Assembly: GCA_027621405.1 (NCBI GenBank) | Contig: JAQCBT010000015.1 | Span: forward strand, 1 to 64,000 | DNA from: Pseudomonadota bacterium | GTDB taxonomy: Bacteria; Pseudomonadota; Gammaproteobacteria; Pseudomonadales; Pseudohongiellaceae | Reading direction: 5' to 3' | Length of the DNA stretch: 64,000 bases | Part shown: positions 37,700 through 47,486 of the stretch, piece after piece | Layout: each line of letters begins with the position of its first letter | How positions within the stretch are numbered: position 1 is the stretch's first letter | The notes under the pieces: model-generated | Database searches by the model: none | Seen by the model: only the letters and a program-made list of their open reading frames with translations | Told to the model about the DNA's origin: nothing | Made by a program: the position numbers and the translations under genes

Positions 37700-38770
37700 T
37701 TACTCTTTATCGTCGCCTGCCTTGTAGTAAGGGCTATCCTGGTATCTCTCTATGGCGAATTGCAGTAATACGCCAACAGTAGCTGCCACCGGAACCGAGA
37801 TCATCATTCCCACGATGCCAAACAGCGAAGCCCCCGCCATGATCGAAAACAGTATCCACAGGGGATGCAGCCCGACACTTCCGCCCAGCAGTTTCGGCGA
37901 GATTACATTGCCCTCGAGCAGCTGTCCGACGACAAATATGAAAGCGACAATGGCGACAAACAACAGGTCCGACGATTGCAGCCATGCCAGTACGACGCTG
38001 GTCACGAGACCCAAGATCGACCCAAACAGGGGAATGATGGACAGCAAACCAGACAACAGGCCAACCAGAATGCCGTATTCCAGCCCAGCGATACTGAGTG
38101 CCAGGGCATAGAGCAAGCCCAATGATAGAGCCACCAGTAATTGCCCCCGAATGAAGCCCGCGATCTTTCCATCAATCCTGCCCAGCAATTCCTTGATCTT
38201 GTCGTGATTGTGCCGGGGAATGAGATCATCCACGGCAGCCGTGATCGAAGCCCACTCGCGCATCATGAAGAATGCAACAAGAGGCGTAATAAACAACAAC
38301 GATAGAAACCCAACCAATGCTCGCCCACCGCTTAGCAAGCTTCCGAGCACCGATGAGCTGAAAGTAAAGGCGTTGGAGAGATTGTTCTGTACAGCATCCT
38401 GGATGCTCTGATCGAGGTTTGCACGATCTACTTCGGCTTCAACGCTATTGAGATAGGGCTGCAGCCTCTCACCCAGGGTCTGGAAATACTCCGGCAGCGA
38501 CGCCGCAAGCTGCGCCAGTTCCCTGTAGAGAGGCGGAACAACGAGCAACAGCATTCCAAATACCAGCAGAACAAATATCGCAAGAATGAGGAGTGTTGCC
38601 AGGGTCCTGGTAAGGCCAAGCCTTTCCAGGCTTATCACCAGCGGATTTAGCAGATAGGCAACTGCAATACCAATGACGAAGGGTGCCAGCACATCGTTGA
38701 ACAGAAAAACAAACAGGGCAAGCATGCCGATGCAGGTAAGCCAGAAAAATAGCTGTGTTTTAATCGTCAT
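37700..38770 (-). CDS. AI-2E family transporter
   Basis: A 356-residue multi-helix membrane protein of the PerM/AI-2E family. Eight hydrophobic helices are seen, with the conserved VGIAVAYLLNPLV near the N terminus, a soluble middle region (about 85-140), and GLLSIIPLFGSILGLVTSVV and EGNVISPKLLGGSVGLHPLWILFS toward the end. Members export small solutes or Na+/H+ antiport ions; the substrate here is unknown. The second of two in-frame ATGs is chosen. It is followed downstream by the unknown membrane gene at 37054. Confidence 0.88.
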   Translation of the reverse strand: MTIKTQLFFWLTCIGMLALFVFLFNDVLAPFVIGIAVAYLLNPLVISLERLGLTRTLATLLILAIFVLLVFGMLLLVVPPLYRELAQLAASLPEYFQTLGERLQPYLNSVEAEVDRANLDQSIQDAVQNNLSNAFTFSSSVLGSLLSGGRALVGFLSLLFITPLVAFFMMREWASITAAVDDLIPRHNHDKIKELLGRIDGKIAGFIRGQLLVALSLGLLYALALSIAGLEYGILVGLLSGLLSIIPLFGSILGLVTSVVLAWLQSSDLLFVAIVAFIFVVGQLLEGNVISPKLLGGSVGLHPLWILFSIMAGASLFGIVGMMISVPVAATVGVLLQFAIERYQDSPYYKAGDDKE

Positions 38771-39071
38771 CACACCCTTCTCTCATTTATGGCGCCGGGT
38801 ACAACAGCGGGCTGCCCTTGCTGTATTCCACGCATGATAACAGCTCCTGCCAGTGCTTGAATGCCGACCTCGGCAACTCCAGGTAGCCGGGCTGAATAAG
38901 ATCCTGAGTTCCTCTAAGGATTGCGCACACAATAGCACTCACATTCGCCCCACGTTGTGATACCTTTTGATCCAGCCTTCGCCATGGGAAATCACAACTA
39001 GCTGGCAAGTTTCCATAACAGGGCGAAGACAGGAAGAGCATTTGCGTGCTCGGATACAAGGGAGAACACAG
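38771..39071. other. Intergenic region between the AI-2E gene and the crotonase gene
   Basis: These 301 bases separate two divergent genes. An open frame on the minus strand (38787-39059) has no ribosome site and its product is not recognised, so it is not called. No hairpin or regulatory motif stands out. Confidence 0.4.
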
Positions 39072-39785
39072 ATGGCAGAATCATTTCAATTACTCGACTA
39101 TCAATTCAGTGAAGGTATATCCACTATCAAGCTGGACGATGGCAAAGCCAATGTCATGTCCATCAAGATGTTGAGTGAATTCAACGCCGCCCTGGATCAG
39201 GCCGAGAACAATGGTGGTGTCGTGATCATCACCGGCAATGGCAAATTACTCTCTGGCGGCTTCGACCTGGGGGTCTTCAAGGACGGCAGCCCCGACGAGA
39301 TCTACACCATGCTGAGCAGCGGCGCCCGCCTGGCCCAGCGTCTGTTAAGCTTCCCCCTGCCCACGATCTGTGCCTGCAGCGGCCATGCCGTGGCCATGGG
39401 CTTGTTCGTGTTGCTGTCCACTGACTATCGCATCGGCGTGGAAGGTGAATCGAAGTTCGCCGCCAACGAAGTGGCCATCGGTCTCACCGTGCCTCACTTC
39501 GCCATCGAAACCCTGCGCCAGCGCCTGACGCCTGCACAACTGAATAAGGCCGTGAGCTTCGCCTACTACTTCTCCGCCAAGGATGCCCTGGGTGCCGGCA
39601 TCCTTGATGAGCTAGCAACGGCCGAGCAACTCATGGATACCGCCATGGAACGCGCGAAGACGGCGCTGACCCTGGATGCCGACGCTCATCGCGACTCCAA
39701 GCTGAGAATGCGTGAAGAGCTGCTGGTGAACATGGAGAAAGCCATCGACCGCGACTGTGACGGCTGGCGCGCCAGCTACCCGTAA
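39072..39785 (+). CDS. Crotonase/enoyl-CoA hydratase family protein
   Basis: A 237-residue crotonase-fold protein, shorter than classical enoyl-CoA hydratase. It has the oxyanion-hole segments GNGKLLSGGFDLGVF (near 58-72) and SGHAVAMGLFVLLSTDYRI (near 103-120), and the later NEVAIGLTVPHFAIETLRQ. The classical catalytic glutamate positions are not evident, so it may be an isomerase or a non-hydratase member. The start ATG is preceded by GGGAGAACACAG. It stands alone between two genes of opposite strand. Confidence 0.85.
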   Translation: MAESFQLLDYQFSEGISTIKLDDGKANVMSIKMLSEFNAALDQAENNGGVVIITGNGKLLSGGFDLGVFKDGSPDEIYTMLSSGARLAQRLLSFPLPTICACSGHAVAMGLFVLLSTDYRIGVEGESKFAANEVAIGLTVPHFAIETLRQRLTPAQLNKAVSFAYYFSAKDALGAGILDELATAEQLMDTAMERAKTALTLDADAHRDSKLRMREELLVNMEKAIDRDCDGWRASYP

Positions 39786-39819
39786 TTCTCGGGCTGTTAC
39801 GCGCCCGTCTCATTTCCGA

Positions 39820-40602
39820 CTAGGCGGGCTCTTCTTGCGGGTCACTGTCCGCCTGCTTGCCCATCATCCTGGAGAAATTTTCGATCAACTGCATGGGCAG
39901 AGGGAAGACGATAGTGGAACTCTTCTCACCGGCAATCTCCGTGAGTGTCTGCAGGTAACGCAGCTGCATTGACTCAGACTGGGTTGCAAGTTGTGCGGCT
40001 GCCGCCACCAGTTTTTCCGACGCCTCAAACTCACCCGCTGCATGAATCACCTTGGCCCGACGAATTCGTTCGGCTTCCGCCTGCTTGGCGATGGCCCGGA
40101 TCATGCTTTCGTCCAGATCCACGTGTTTGATCTCCACATTGGATACCTTGATGCCCCAATAGTCGGTCTGGGCATCGAGTATTTCCTGCACATCCGCATT
40201 GAGGCGTTCCCGCTCTGCAAGCAACTCATCCAGCTCATGCTGGCCCAGCACCGATCGGAGCGTTGTCTGCGCTAACTGGCCCGTAGCTTCCATGAAGTCC
40301 TCCACATTGATTATCGCCTTCTCCGGGTCGACCACCCGAAAATACAGCACAGCGTTCACCTTTACCGACACATTATCGCGGGTAATCAGGTCCTGGGTGG
40401 GGATATCCCAGACCAGTATGCGCAGACTTACCTTCACCATCTGCTGAATGAACGGTATGACAATAATTAGGCCTGGCCCCTTCACCTTGTAAAACCTGCC
40501 CAACATGAAGATCACGCCGCGCTCATACTCCCTGAGAATACGGAAGATGGTGAGCACCAGGGCCAGCAGTATCGCAATCAGTGAGATCGTAAATGGTTCC
40601 AT
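39820..40602 (-). CDS. SPFH/band-7 (stomatin-like) protein, slipin family
   Basis: A 260-residue membrane-associated scaffold protein. It has a hydrophobic N terminus (about 5-22), then the band-7 domain [49 protein letters not shown] and a coiled coil (about 170-220, [24 protein letters not shown]). Such proteins oligomerise in membrane microdomains. It ends its operon with the NfeD gene upstream by 4 bases, the well-known slipin-NfeD pair. Confidence 0.92.
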   Translation of the reverse strand: MEPFTISLIAILLALVLTIFRILREYERGVIFMLGRFYKVKGPGLIIVIPFIQQMVKVSLRILVWDIPTQDLITRDNVSVKVNAVLYFRVVDPEKAIINVEDFMEATGQLAQTTLRSVLGQHELDELLAERERLNADVQEILDAQTDYWGIKVSNVEIKHVDLDESMIRAIAKQAEAERIRRAKVIHAAGEFEASEKLVAAAAQLATQSESMQLRYLQTLTEIAGEKSSTIVFPLPMQLIENFSRMMGKQADSDPQEEPA

Positions 40603-40606
40603 GCTC

Positions 40607-41977
40607 TTACTCCTGTTTTTTCACTTTGAGGGTCAGACCGTCGATGCCGATGATCTCAACCGTATCGCCTTTGGCGATGGGCTCATCCGACTCGGCCTTC
40701 CAGTTCTCGGAAAATGCGCGCACATGACCGGCGTGGTCAAAAGCCTGCAATGCTATAGCCTTACCGCCCACCATGGCCTCAACACCGCTCACCACCTTCT
40801 GGCGGCGAGCACGCAGCAGCATGCTGAGCGCGAAGACAAACACGGCGGTCGAGGCCACCGCAAAGGCTGCAATGATTGACAGTGAGATACGGAACGCCTC
40901 CAGTTCGGTGTCCATCAGAATCACAGACCCCAACACGAATGCCACCATGCCACCGAGACCGAACACACCGAAGCTCGGGGACATGGCTTCCACGACCATG
41001 AGCCCAATGCCCACGACGATCAGGGCCAGGCCAACATAATTGATGGGCAGCATCTGCAGGGCGTACGCTCCCAACAACAGACAGATCACACCGGTAATAC
41101 CCGGCAGTCCCAAGCCTGGGTTGTAAAACTCCAGGATCAGCCCATAGATACCGATCATCAGCAGAATGTACGCTACGTTGGGATCGGTAATCAGTGACAG
41201 GAATTCATGTCGCCAGTCTGGCTCCACATTAGTCACGTTATAGGTATCCAGCTCGAGTGTGACCTGCTGGCCATCGATTACGGTACTGCGCCCGCTCAGC
41301 TGCTCCAACAGGCTGTCCAGATTCTCGGCAATGATTTCGATGACATTCATCTCTAGCGCTTCGGACGCCGTGAGGTTAGCCGCTTCCAGCACGGTTAATT
41401 CCGCCCACTCCTGGTTGCGGCCACGCAACTCCGCAAGGCTTTTGATATAGGCCACGGCGTCGTTAATCACCTTGCGTTCCATGGTATCGCCGATGGGTAT
41501 CGATTCGTCTTCAGGTGTCTCTTCCTCCGGCGCGGGAGATGTGGGCAGGGGAAGCGGATTGGCACCGATGCTCACCGGGGTGGAAGAACCTACATTGGTG
41601 GCTGGGGCCATTGCCGCGAAGTGACTGGCATAGAGGATATAGGTGCCGGCACTGGCGGCCCGGGCTCCATTGGGCGCGACCCAGACAGCTACCGGAACGG
41701 GAGATCCCAGTATCTGCTGGATAATATCGCGCATGGCGGCATCGAGACCGCCGGGAGTATCGAGCTGAATGACTACAAGATCGGCACCCGCATCGGCCGC
41801 GTCTTCCAGCGAACGAATCACAAAGTCGGAACTCGCAGGGCCGACGGCACCAGTGAGTGGCACCAGATGCACCTCGGCAGCTGTTAGTATTGGAGAGACG
41901 ACGCCCAGCAGACACAACACGACAGCACCGAGCACGATGCGGCTTCTCGACAATCTGGTACGATCAGTTCGCAGCAT
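40607..41977 (-). CDS. nfeD: NfeD family membrane serine protease
   Basis: A 456-residue long-form NfeD (NfeD1b type). It has a signal peptide (about 1-34), a ClpP-like domain with the catalytic serine in [16 protein letters not shown] (near 115) and an upstream [10 protein letters not shown], four to five membrane helices (about 260-390), and a C-terminal OB-fold domain ([20 protein letters not shown]). It pairs with the SPFH gene immediately downstream, which it likely processes or regulates. The two probably act in membrane quality control. Confidence 0.93.
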   Translation of the reverse strand: MLRTDRTRLSRSRIVLGAVVLCLLGVVSPILTAAEVHLVPLTGAVGPASSDFVIRSLEDAADAGADLVVIQLDTPGGLDAAMRDIIQQILGSPVPVAVWVAPNGARAASAGTYILYASHFAAMAPATNVGSSTPVSIGANPLPLPTSPAPEEETPEDESIPIGDTMERKVINDAVAYIKSLAELRGRNQEWAELTVLEAANLTASEALEMNVIEIIAENLDSLLEQLSGRSTVIDGQQVTLELDTYNVTNVEPDWRHEFLSLITDPNVAYILLMIGIYGLILEFYNPGLGLPGITGVICLLLGAYALQMLPINYVGLALIVVGIGLMVVEAMSPSFGVFGLGGMVAFVLGSVILMDTELEAFRISLSIIAAFAVASTAVFVFALSMLLRARRQKVVSGVEAMVGGKAIALQAFDHAGHVRAFSENWKAESDEPIAKGDTVEIIGIDGLTLKVKKQE

Positions 41978-42140
41978 AGGAACGACTCTCGTGGAGTCAC
42001 TATGAGCCTATCATTGGACAGTTCAATTAGATAGGCGTTGATCAGAATCAATGGATGAGCGCTCTATGGCCCGCATAAACTGGATTAATTACTGCTGCCC
42101 AGACATAGCTCGCCGCCTGCGCAGCACCTGAAGGCCTTTT

Positions 42141-43034
42141 TCAACGTGGAAATGCAGGCAGACCGGGCTGCAGGCGGCGCATCTCGTCGTATATCTTGCC
42201 GCTTATCTTCTTGAATCCAGTCGAGGTGGGGTGCATCTCGTCTTTCCAGTAACGGCGATTGCCTGGCTCCAACAATCCCTGGGTATTGACCACGATCAGC
42301 TTGTCCTTGTTCGCAGGCTTGGCCGCCAGGTCTTCCAGCACCTTGCGCATGTCCCGTAGCAAGTGCTTCACCACAGTTTCGTGCAAGGTATCCGGTATCC
42401 CTTTTTCCACGAGGTAAGGATAGATCCACGGACCCACGGCAAAGCGTCCAGCCAGGAAGCGAGCGGGGATATTGCCCGGTTTCAGGAAGTCATAGGTGTG
42501 GGTGATGATGCAGGCACTGGGTGCGTACTCATTACGCAGTTCGATCAGTTCTTCAAAGGCCAGCCGGATCTGCAGCAGTTTGCGCTTGAAGCGATTGGCA
42601 TTGATACAGGCCCGTGCGGAAAAGCCCGGCTGATAGACATTGAGCAGACGCTCCATGTCCCACTTACCGACTACATCGTTGCCACCGCCGGAAAACAGGA
42701 TGAAATGGATGCTGTCCTTGCTTTCCTTCAATACCTCGGCCAGATCCCGCTTCTGTTTACCGGCAAGCATCTCCACCGCCTCGTCGCCATTGCAGGCGAG
42801 GTGCAGCAGATTGGCCTTGCCCTTGCCGCGAATCGCCCTGGCCACCCATTCCAGAATGTTGGCCGGTTTGCCCAGCACCAGGTGTTTCTTCGGGTAGGCG
42901 AACCAGGAATCGCCTTCACCGACAATATTGATACGGCCCGCGGTACGGGAAATGGCCCAGGTAAACACACCCGGATCGTTGGTCAGTCCCTGATCCATGA
43001 TGCGGCGTTGCAGCAAGCTCATCTGGCGTGGCAT
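42141..43034 (-). CDS. SGNH/GDSL-type hydrolase
   Basis: A 297-residue predicted hydrolase of the SGNH family. Block I is INIVGEGDSWFAYPKK with the catalytic Ser, block III FSGGGNDVVGKWDM with the Asn, and block V DEMHPTSTGFKK with Asp and His. No signal peptide is apparent. The ATG at 43034 is chosen because GGGAGA lies just upstream; the frame stays open to 43301 but that extra part overlaps the tmRNA. Substrate unknown (an ester or acyl group). Confidence 0.85.
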   Translation of the reverse strand: MPRQMSLLQRRIMDQGLTNDPGVFTWAISRTAGRINIVGEGDSWFAYPKKHLVLGKPANILEWVARAIRGKGKANLLHLACNGDEAVEMLAGKQKRDLAEVLKESKDSIHFILFSGGGNDVVGKWDMERLLNVYQPGFSARACINANRFKRKLLQIRLAFEELIELRNEYAPSACIITHTYDFLKPGNIPARFLAGRFAVGPWIYPYLVEKGIPDTLHETVVKHLLRDMRKVLEDLAAKPANKDKLIVVNTQGLLEPGNRRYWKDEMHPTSTGFKKISGKIYDEMRRLQPGLPAFPR

Positions 43035-43270
43035 GGCGGTCTCCCGGTGTAAAAAGAGGTAAGAGGCAGGACAAACAGTGTACCGCCACTCTGGCGGGAA
43101 GGTAAGGGCAACAAGCAGGCAAGGGCGCGCCCCGGCCTCTCCCGGGACACTTGAAATACCGCTACAAGCCCCCATATATGGTCGTAACAGCCCAACAAGG
43201 CCCTCCTGACTCACCCGGAAGAAATAGGGTGCGGACGTGGCCAATGTGCTAGTATTGCAACTCAACTTTT

Positions 43271-43633
43271 GGGGGCGATTCGGATTCGACGCCGGTATCA
43301 ATCCCTGGGGTGCATGTCGAGAGGGTAGTAACTCTCGTTAATCAATTACTGCAACTTATATAGTTGCCAACGACGATCGATACGCTCTAGCAGCTTAATA
43401 TAGCTCGCTAGCGATTGCCTCAGGGATGCCTGTAAACCAGAGTTTTGCAATTGTCATATAGAACAGGATCGCGTGAAGGCCGTCTGGGGCTGGATCGTTA
43501 AAAAATTACCAGACTCGCCCTACTCGCCCTGCCCGTCGGGTAGACGTGGGCTAACTCAATAGACGACGCTACACATGTAGAGCTTCAGGCTGCGAACTGA
43601 CGGACGGGGGTTCAAATCCCCCCGCCTCCACCA
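43271..43633 (+). ncRNA. ssrA: tmRNA (SsrA), one-piece, with tag ANDDRYALAA
   Basis: 363 bases from GGGGGCG to an encoded CCA. The 5' GGGGGCG pairs with CGCCTCC before ACCA, forming the acceptor stem. The tRNA-like T-arm reads GGGGGTTCAAATCCCCCC. The tag frame at 43366-43398 starts at a GCC resume codon and encodes ANDDRYALAA, followed by TAA. Pseudoknot-like segments lie after the tag. It rescues stalled ribosomes with SmpB (gene at 36507). A hairpin terminator follows at 43641. Confidence 0.97.
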
Positions 43634-43640
43634 ATAAATG

Positions 43641-43672
43641 AAAAGGCCCATCGCGAAAGCGTTGGGCCTTTT
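43641..43672 (+). terminator. Terminator of tmRNA
   Basis: AAAAGGCCCA (43641-43650) pairs with TGGGCCTTTT (43663-43672), with an inner CGCGAAAGCG loop. The T-run at the stem end makes a classic intrinsic terminator for ssrA. Confidence 0.85.
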
Positions 43673-43817
43673 CTTGTTTGGTAGTTCGAGAAATTCTGGA
43701 CTCTTTCAGTCCCGGGGGTCGCCCTCCATGGAAGGAGGGTGTGTCAAAAATGCAGGAGCAATTTTTGACCGCCCCAACCAAACATACGTTCAGTTCTTAT
43801 ACTATTGGTGCCCCCTA

Positions 43818-44759
43818 TTACTCCAAGGAGTCGAGAGCGTCAATAAACTGCTGCGGGCATTCCTCCTGGGGAACATGGCCACATGCAGTAATGACGACCA
43901 ATTCTGCGCCGATCTCATTCGCAAGCGCGACACTTTGTGCGGTCGGCACTACCCGGTCGTCGTCGCCTGTGATCACCAATTTGGGTACCTTGAGCGTCGC
44001 TAGCTGCGCGGACAGCGCAGGATCAGATTCGCTGCTGGCGACAAAATGCCAAAGAGCTCTATCCCAGTTCTGAGCCTGCAACGGTAGCGCATAACCCGCC
44101 TCGATTTCGGGAGTGATTAGGTTCGGATCGTGCCAGGCCAGCTTTCCTAGCTCCATGCCGGTATCGCCGAACGATCGTATCAGTAAGGGGCCAATACGTT
44201 GTAGCTGTGGTAGACGCAACACAGGGCGCAACCAGCCAGAGCGGTTACTGCGTCCGCCGATTGCGGGGCTAACGAGCACCAGCGCATCAACGCGTTCAGG
44301 AGCCCGCAAGGCCAATTGTGCGGCAACGGTACCTCCTGCTGAATTGCCGATCACGATGGCGCGACCGATACCCAGTGAATCCAGCAGAGATAACACAATG
44401 TCCACCTGCTCTGCCGCACCATAGGGATTCCAATCGCTCCACTTCATCGGACGTTCAGTCAGGCCGAATGCGGGCCGGTCATAGGCTAACACCTGACCCC
44501 GAGCAGATAGCGGGCCCATTAGCTCCCGCCAGGAAAACGTGCTGGCAGCAAACCCATGGAGCAGCACATATGCAGGTTCTCCAGCACCGCGTGATTGGTA
44601 ATGAATCTGCACACCATTGACTGCGGCAAAATGGCTGTCCGGGTAGGCTAGTTTGGTAACGGGTAGTGTATCCTTCAATTCCGGAATCGGAATCAGGAGC
44701 GGGCCTACCAGTAGGGCGAAAAGAACGATTGCGATAAGCCCCCGGAGAACTTTCTTCAC
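43818..44759 (-). CDS. Alpha/beta hydrolase
   Basis: A 313-residue hydrolase with an N-terminal hydrophobic segment (about 6-24), so it is probably exported or membrane-tethered. The fold motifs are YVLLHGFAASTFSWRELM, nucleophile elbow VIGNSAGGTVAAQ, the acid-bearing GDDDRVVPTA, and a final histidine in TACGHVPQEE. It resembles general esterases and C-C hydrolases; substrate unknown. It stands between the tmRNA terminator and the AraC remnant. Confidence 0.9.
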   Translation of the reverse strand: MKKVLRGLIAIVLFALLVGPLLIPIPELKDTLPVTKLAYPDSHFAAVNGVQIHYQSRGAGEPAYVLLHGFAASTFSWRELMGPLSARGQVLAYDRPAFGLTERPMKWSDWNPYGAAEQVDIVLSLLDSLGIGRAIVIGNSAGGTVAAQLALRAPERVDALVLVSPAIGGRSNRSGWLRPVLRLPQLQRIGPLLIRSFGDTGMELGKLAWHDPNLITPEIEAGYALPLQAQNWDRALWHFVASSESDPALSAQLATLKVPKLVITGDDDRVVPTAQSVALANEIGAELVVITACGHVPQEECPQQFIDALDSLE

Positions 44760-44774
44760 CTTTGTTTCCTCGGC

Positions 44775-44916
44775 CTAGTCCATTTCCTGACACACCGGAT
44801 TATTAGTCCCTCCAACCCGATACCCCGTAGGCGTAACCCCAAACCTCCCCCGAAACGCCGTATTAAAAACCGACAACGAAGAAAACCCCACCCTCGATAG
44901 CAATCGTGGTAATCGG
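44775..44916 (-). pseudogene. Remnant of an AraC-family regulator C terminus
   Basis: On the minus strand this stretch encodes ITTIAIE, a frameshift, then the HTH end FGVTPTGYRVGG followed by a stop. It matches the end of the intact regulator at 49777. One extra G after GAG (44893) shifts the frame, and only about 47 codons remain, so the gene is broken. Bases 44812-44892 are identical to 49802-49882. The homology stops at 44916; upstream is unrelated. Confidence 0.85.
44812..44892 (-). repeat. 81-bp direct repeat, copy A (with 49802-49882)
   Basis: These 81 bases are identical to 49802-49882, 4,990 bp away in the same orientation. They code for the last AraC helix-turn-helix. Outside this block the copies diverge quickly. 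Confidence 0.93.
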
Positions 44917-45038
44917 TGGAAAATGTGGTGAGAGTAAGATTTCTAATGATCTTCTGATCCAACTTATTTAAATCAGTCTGAACCAATTTTTATGTGCAGT
45001 GAAGGTCATTAGGTATTCGATTCGAGAGAGACAGGGAT

Positions 45039-47126
45039 TCAGAGGATGTAGTCGAGCCCCCTTTCAGCCAACCCAATCAGATCAATATTGCTCGCATTGA
45101 TATCTGACTCTGCTGCCAGCACGCCAAGACTGCTTGGCGTGTAGATCCCATCGTTCAACAGTCCGACAAATTCTTCGACTTCTGCGGCAGTAGGGCTCCG
45201 TCCCGCCACATTTGAAAAAAGCAGTTCAACTACAGCCTCATTGTTGTCCGCCCTGTTACCCAGCAGGGCATCAATAGCGAGCTGCATTAATCCCTCGTAG
45301 CTGAGCCCGGCATCCAGTTGCTGCAGGCCAAGGCTTACATAACTGCCATTACTCAGCGCAGCTGCGCCTGCAACGCTGCCCAATGTCTTCGCCACCATGC
45401 CGGCATGGCCATCCAGATCGAAGGCCTTGCCGAGATCGGCGAATTCGAGTCGCTCGATGCTGTTGAGGCTCTTCGCTCCATCACGGCCAGCATTGCTGTC
45501 ACTGACCAGCATAGCCCCGTCGATCATGCGCAGCGAATAGTCAGTGCTGGCACCGCTGAATTGCACGCGGTCGATTCCGTTGCTGCCATCGACCTGTTCA
45601 TACACGCGCAGTCCGAAGATACGGCCCACATCGAACCAGTTTTCGTTACTGCGCTGACTGGCCCACAACAATTCTCTCGAAGCATCCCAGGCCAGGTCCC
45701 AATTTCCTTCACTGCCGCCATAGATCTCCCGCAGCTGCTGCCCCTCCGCCGAGTACTGCACAAGCTTTTCCCCAGCGGGCACCCAGAAGCTGTTGCCGTC
45801 CCAGGTTAGGCCACCTCCACCATCGCCCTGCAGGGCAATGGTGGACAGCAGCTCTCCCTGGGTTGTGACTCTGTAAATGGTCTGGTCGCCCCAACCCATA
45901 ATATATAAATGGCTGCCATCCCAAGCCAGCCCCTTGGCACCTGCATCCTGTGCTGGATTGTCAAACGAGAACAGTTCCTCACCGGATTCGGTGTCTATTT
46001 TGTAGGTACGCTTTTCCGCAAAGTCGGTTATCCAGAGGTTTTCGCCGTCATGAGTCATTCCCCAGGGCTGTACACTCGGTGCTGTCAATGTCTTGAGGAC
46101 TTCTCCATTACTGGCATCCAATTGGTAAATAGCGCCGGAGAGAGTCGAGGTCCAGAGCGTGTCGCCATCGACAGCTAGCGACCAGGTCAGACCCAATTCC
46201 TGACCGAAAACATGCTCAATAGTACGGCTGCTGCTGTCCGGGAAGACATAGGGATAAGTGTCCAATTGCTGGTCGCTGGGTGTGTAACCGAGCTCATAAG
46301 GCCGACGGTCCAAGGCCCGCACACTGGCAATATCACTCGGGCCATTGCCCTGCCCGTTCTGATTCTGCAGGGACGAGCTGAGACCGCCGCCCTCAACATT
46401 GCCAGACAGTGAATTGCCTGACAGAGTGAGGTCAAATTGCCCTTCACCAAAAGCAAAGCCCTGGTCTTTATTGTCAGTAGTGGCATTATCGCGTGCGATG
46501 AGCACGGCATCATTATCAACGGAAATACCGGAAAAGCCGTTGCGACTGACAATATTTCCTTCAAGCAGAGCGGTGGAGGCGTCCACATGGATACCATGGG
46601 AGCCGTTGTTCTCAATTATATTGTTACGCAGCGTCACATTGTTGAACTGCTCCATGGCGACGCCGTTGTAACCATTCTGATAAATCAGGGAGTTTTCGAT
46701 GGTGGCTGTGCTTTGATTCTCAAGGTAGATACCTTCCCAGTTGTTCCAACGCACCACGGTATTGGTAATTGTGACATCGGAACCCCAGAGGTTGATTCCC
46801 TGTTGTGCGAATTCGATGATCGCGTAATCGATTCTGCTGTCGGTATTGCCGTTGAGGCGCAGCATCGCCCAATCGCCATTACGAGGCTGCGCGGCAGCCG
46901 AAGTAAACCAGATGGGTTGCTCTGCAGTTCCCTCGGCCAAAAGCCGACCATCGAGCTCCATGGCGATCTGCTCTCCACGGTAATCCTCAATGGCGGTGAA
47001 TCTGACCGTGGTGCCGGGCAGGATGGTCAGGGTTACCCCTTCAGGCACATAAATCGGTCCCGAGGCGAATACCTCACCACTCCAGGTTTGATCACTGGCA
47101 ATCGTGCCAGATACTGTGTTGCTCAT
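45039..47126 (-). CDS. Beta-helix plus beta-propeller protein with a DUF4214-like C terminus
   Basis: A 695-residue protein with no signal peptide, starting SNTVSGTIASDQTWSGEV. Residues about 1-240 are a right-handed parallel beta-helix with NNIIENNGSHGIHVDAST-type turns. About 310-500 are propeller-like repeats (EGNWDLAWDASRELLWASQ). The C-terminal third has SIERLEFADLGKAFDLDGHAG and RSPTAAEVEEFVGLLNDG, which recall DUF4214 regions of type-I-secreted proteins. Secretion through a type I system is plausible, but no transporter gene is in the window. It is divergent from the 47487 gene. Confidence 0.65.
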   Translation of the reverse strand: MSNTVSGTIASDQTWSGEVFASGPIYVPEGVTLTILPGTTVRFTAIEDYRGEQIAMELDGRLLAEGTAEQPIWFTSAAAQPRNGDWAMLRLNGNTDSRIDYAIIEFAQQGINLWGSDVTITNTVVRWNNWEGIYLENQSTATIENSLIYQNGYNGVAMEQFNNVTLRNNIIENNGSHGIHVDASTALLEGNIVSRNGFSGISVDNDAVLIARDNATTDNKDQGFAFGEGQFDLTLSGNSLSGNVEGGGLSSSLQNQNGQGNGPSDIASVRALDRRPYELGYTPSDQQLDTYPYVFPDSSSRTIEHVFGQELGLTWSLAVDGDTLWTSTLSGAIYQLDASNGEVLKTLTAPSVQPWGMTHDGENLWITDFAEKRTYKIDTESGEELFSFDNPAQDAGAKGLAWDGSHLYIMGWGDQTIYRVTTQGELLSTIALQGDGGGGLTWDGNSFWVPAGEKLVQYSAEGQQLREIYGGSEGNWDLAWDASRELLWASQRSNENWFDVGRIFGLRVYEQVDGSNGIDRVQFSGASTDYSLRMIDGAMLVSDSNAGRDGAKSLNSIERLEFADLGKAFDLDGHAGMVAKTLGSVAGAAALSNGSYVSLGLQQLDAGLSYEGLMQLAIDALLGNRADNNEAVVELLFSNVAGRSPTAAEVEEFVGLLNDGIYTPSSLGVLAAESDINASNIDLIGLAERGLDYIL

Positions 47127-47486
47127 CCTGACTCTGCTCCGGAGTCTGCTGGCACCAATTTGCAGCTTGATTGGTTACGAGGGGTTTAACACCACCTTTC
47201 ACAGCTGATTTCGGGAAAATACATGGGAAACAAGGCTTAGCGCGATAACTGACCAATTCACTGTACACTAGCATATTATGAAGTAACTTTGAAAGATAAG
47301 CTGAGTGAGTATAGGACGTGTTAGTGACCTACCCCTAGTTTTGAATACCAACCAGTTCTTAGAAAGGTCCGCTTTTAAATGAGAATGGATGCCGCTTTGA
47401 TACTCTCTGATACAAATTCTGTGTGGCTTATTCTGGAAACAGAAGGTAACCGAGAGATCAAATAAACATTAGAAAACATCTCCAAC
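47127..47486. other. Intergenic region between the two large accessory genes
   Basis: These 360 bases separate divergently oriented genes, so promoters for both must be here. The sequence is A/T-richer than average, as is the next gene. No clear promoter pair, hairpin or repeat was identified by eye. Confidence 0.4.

Noticed and set aside
38787..39059. A 90-codon open frame upstream of the crotonase gene
   Set aside because: No ribosome site and no recognisable family. It fills a promoter region between divergent genes.
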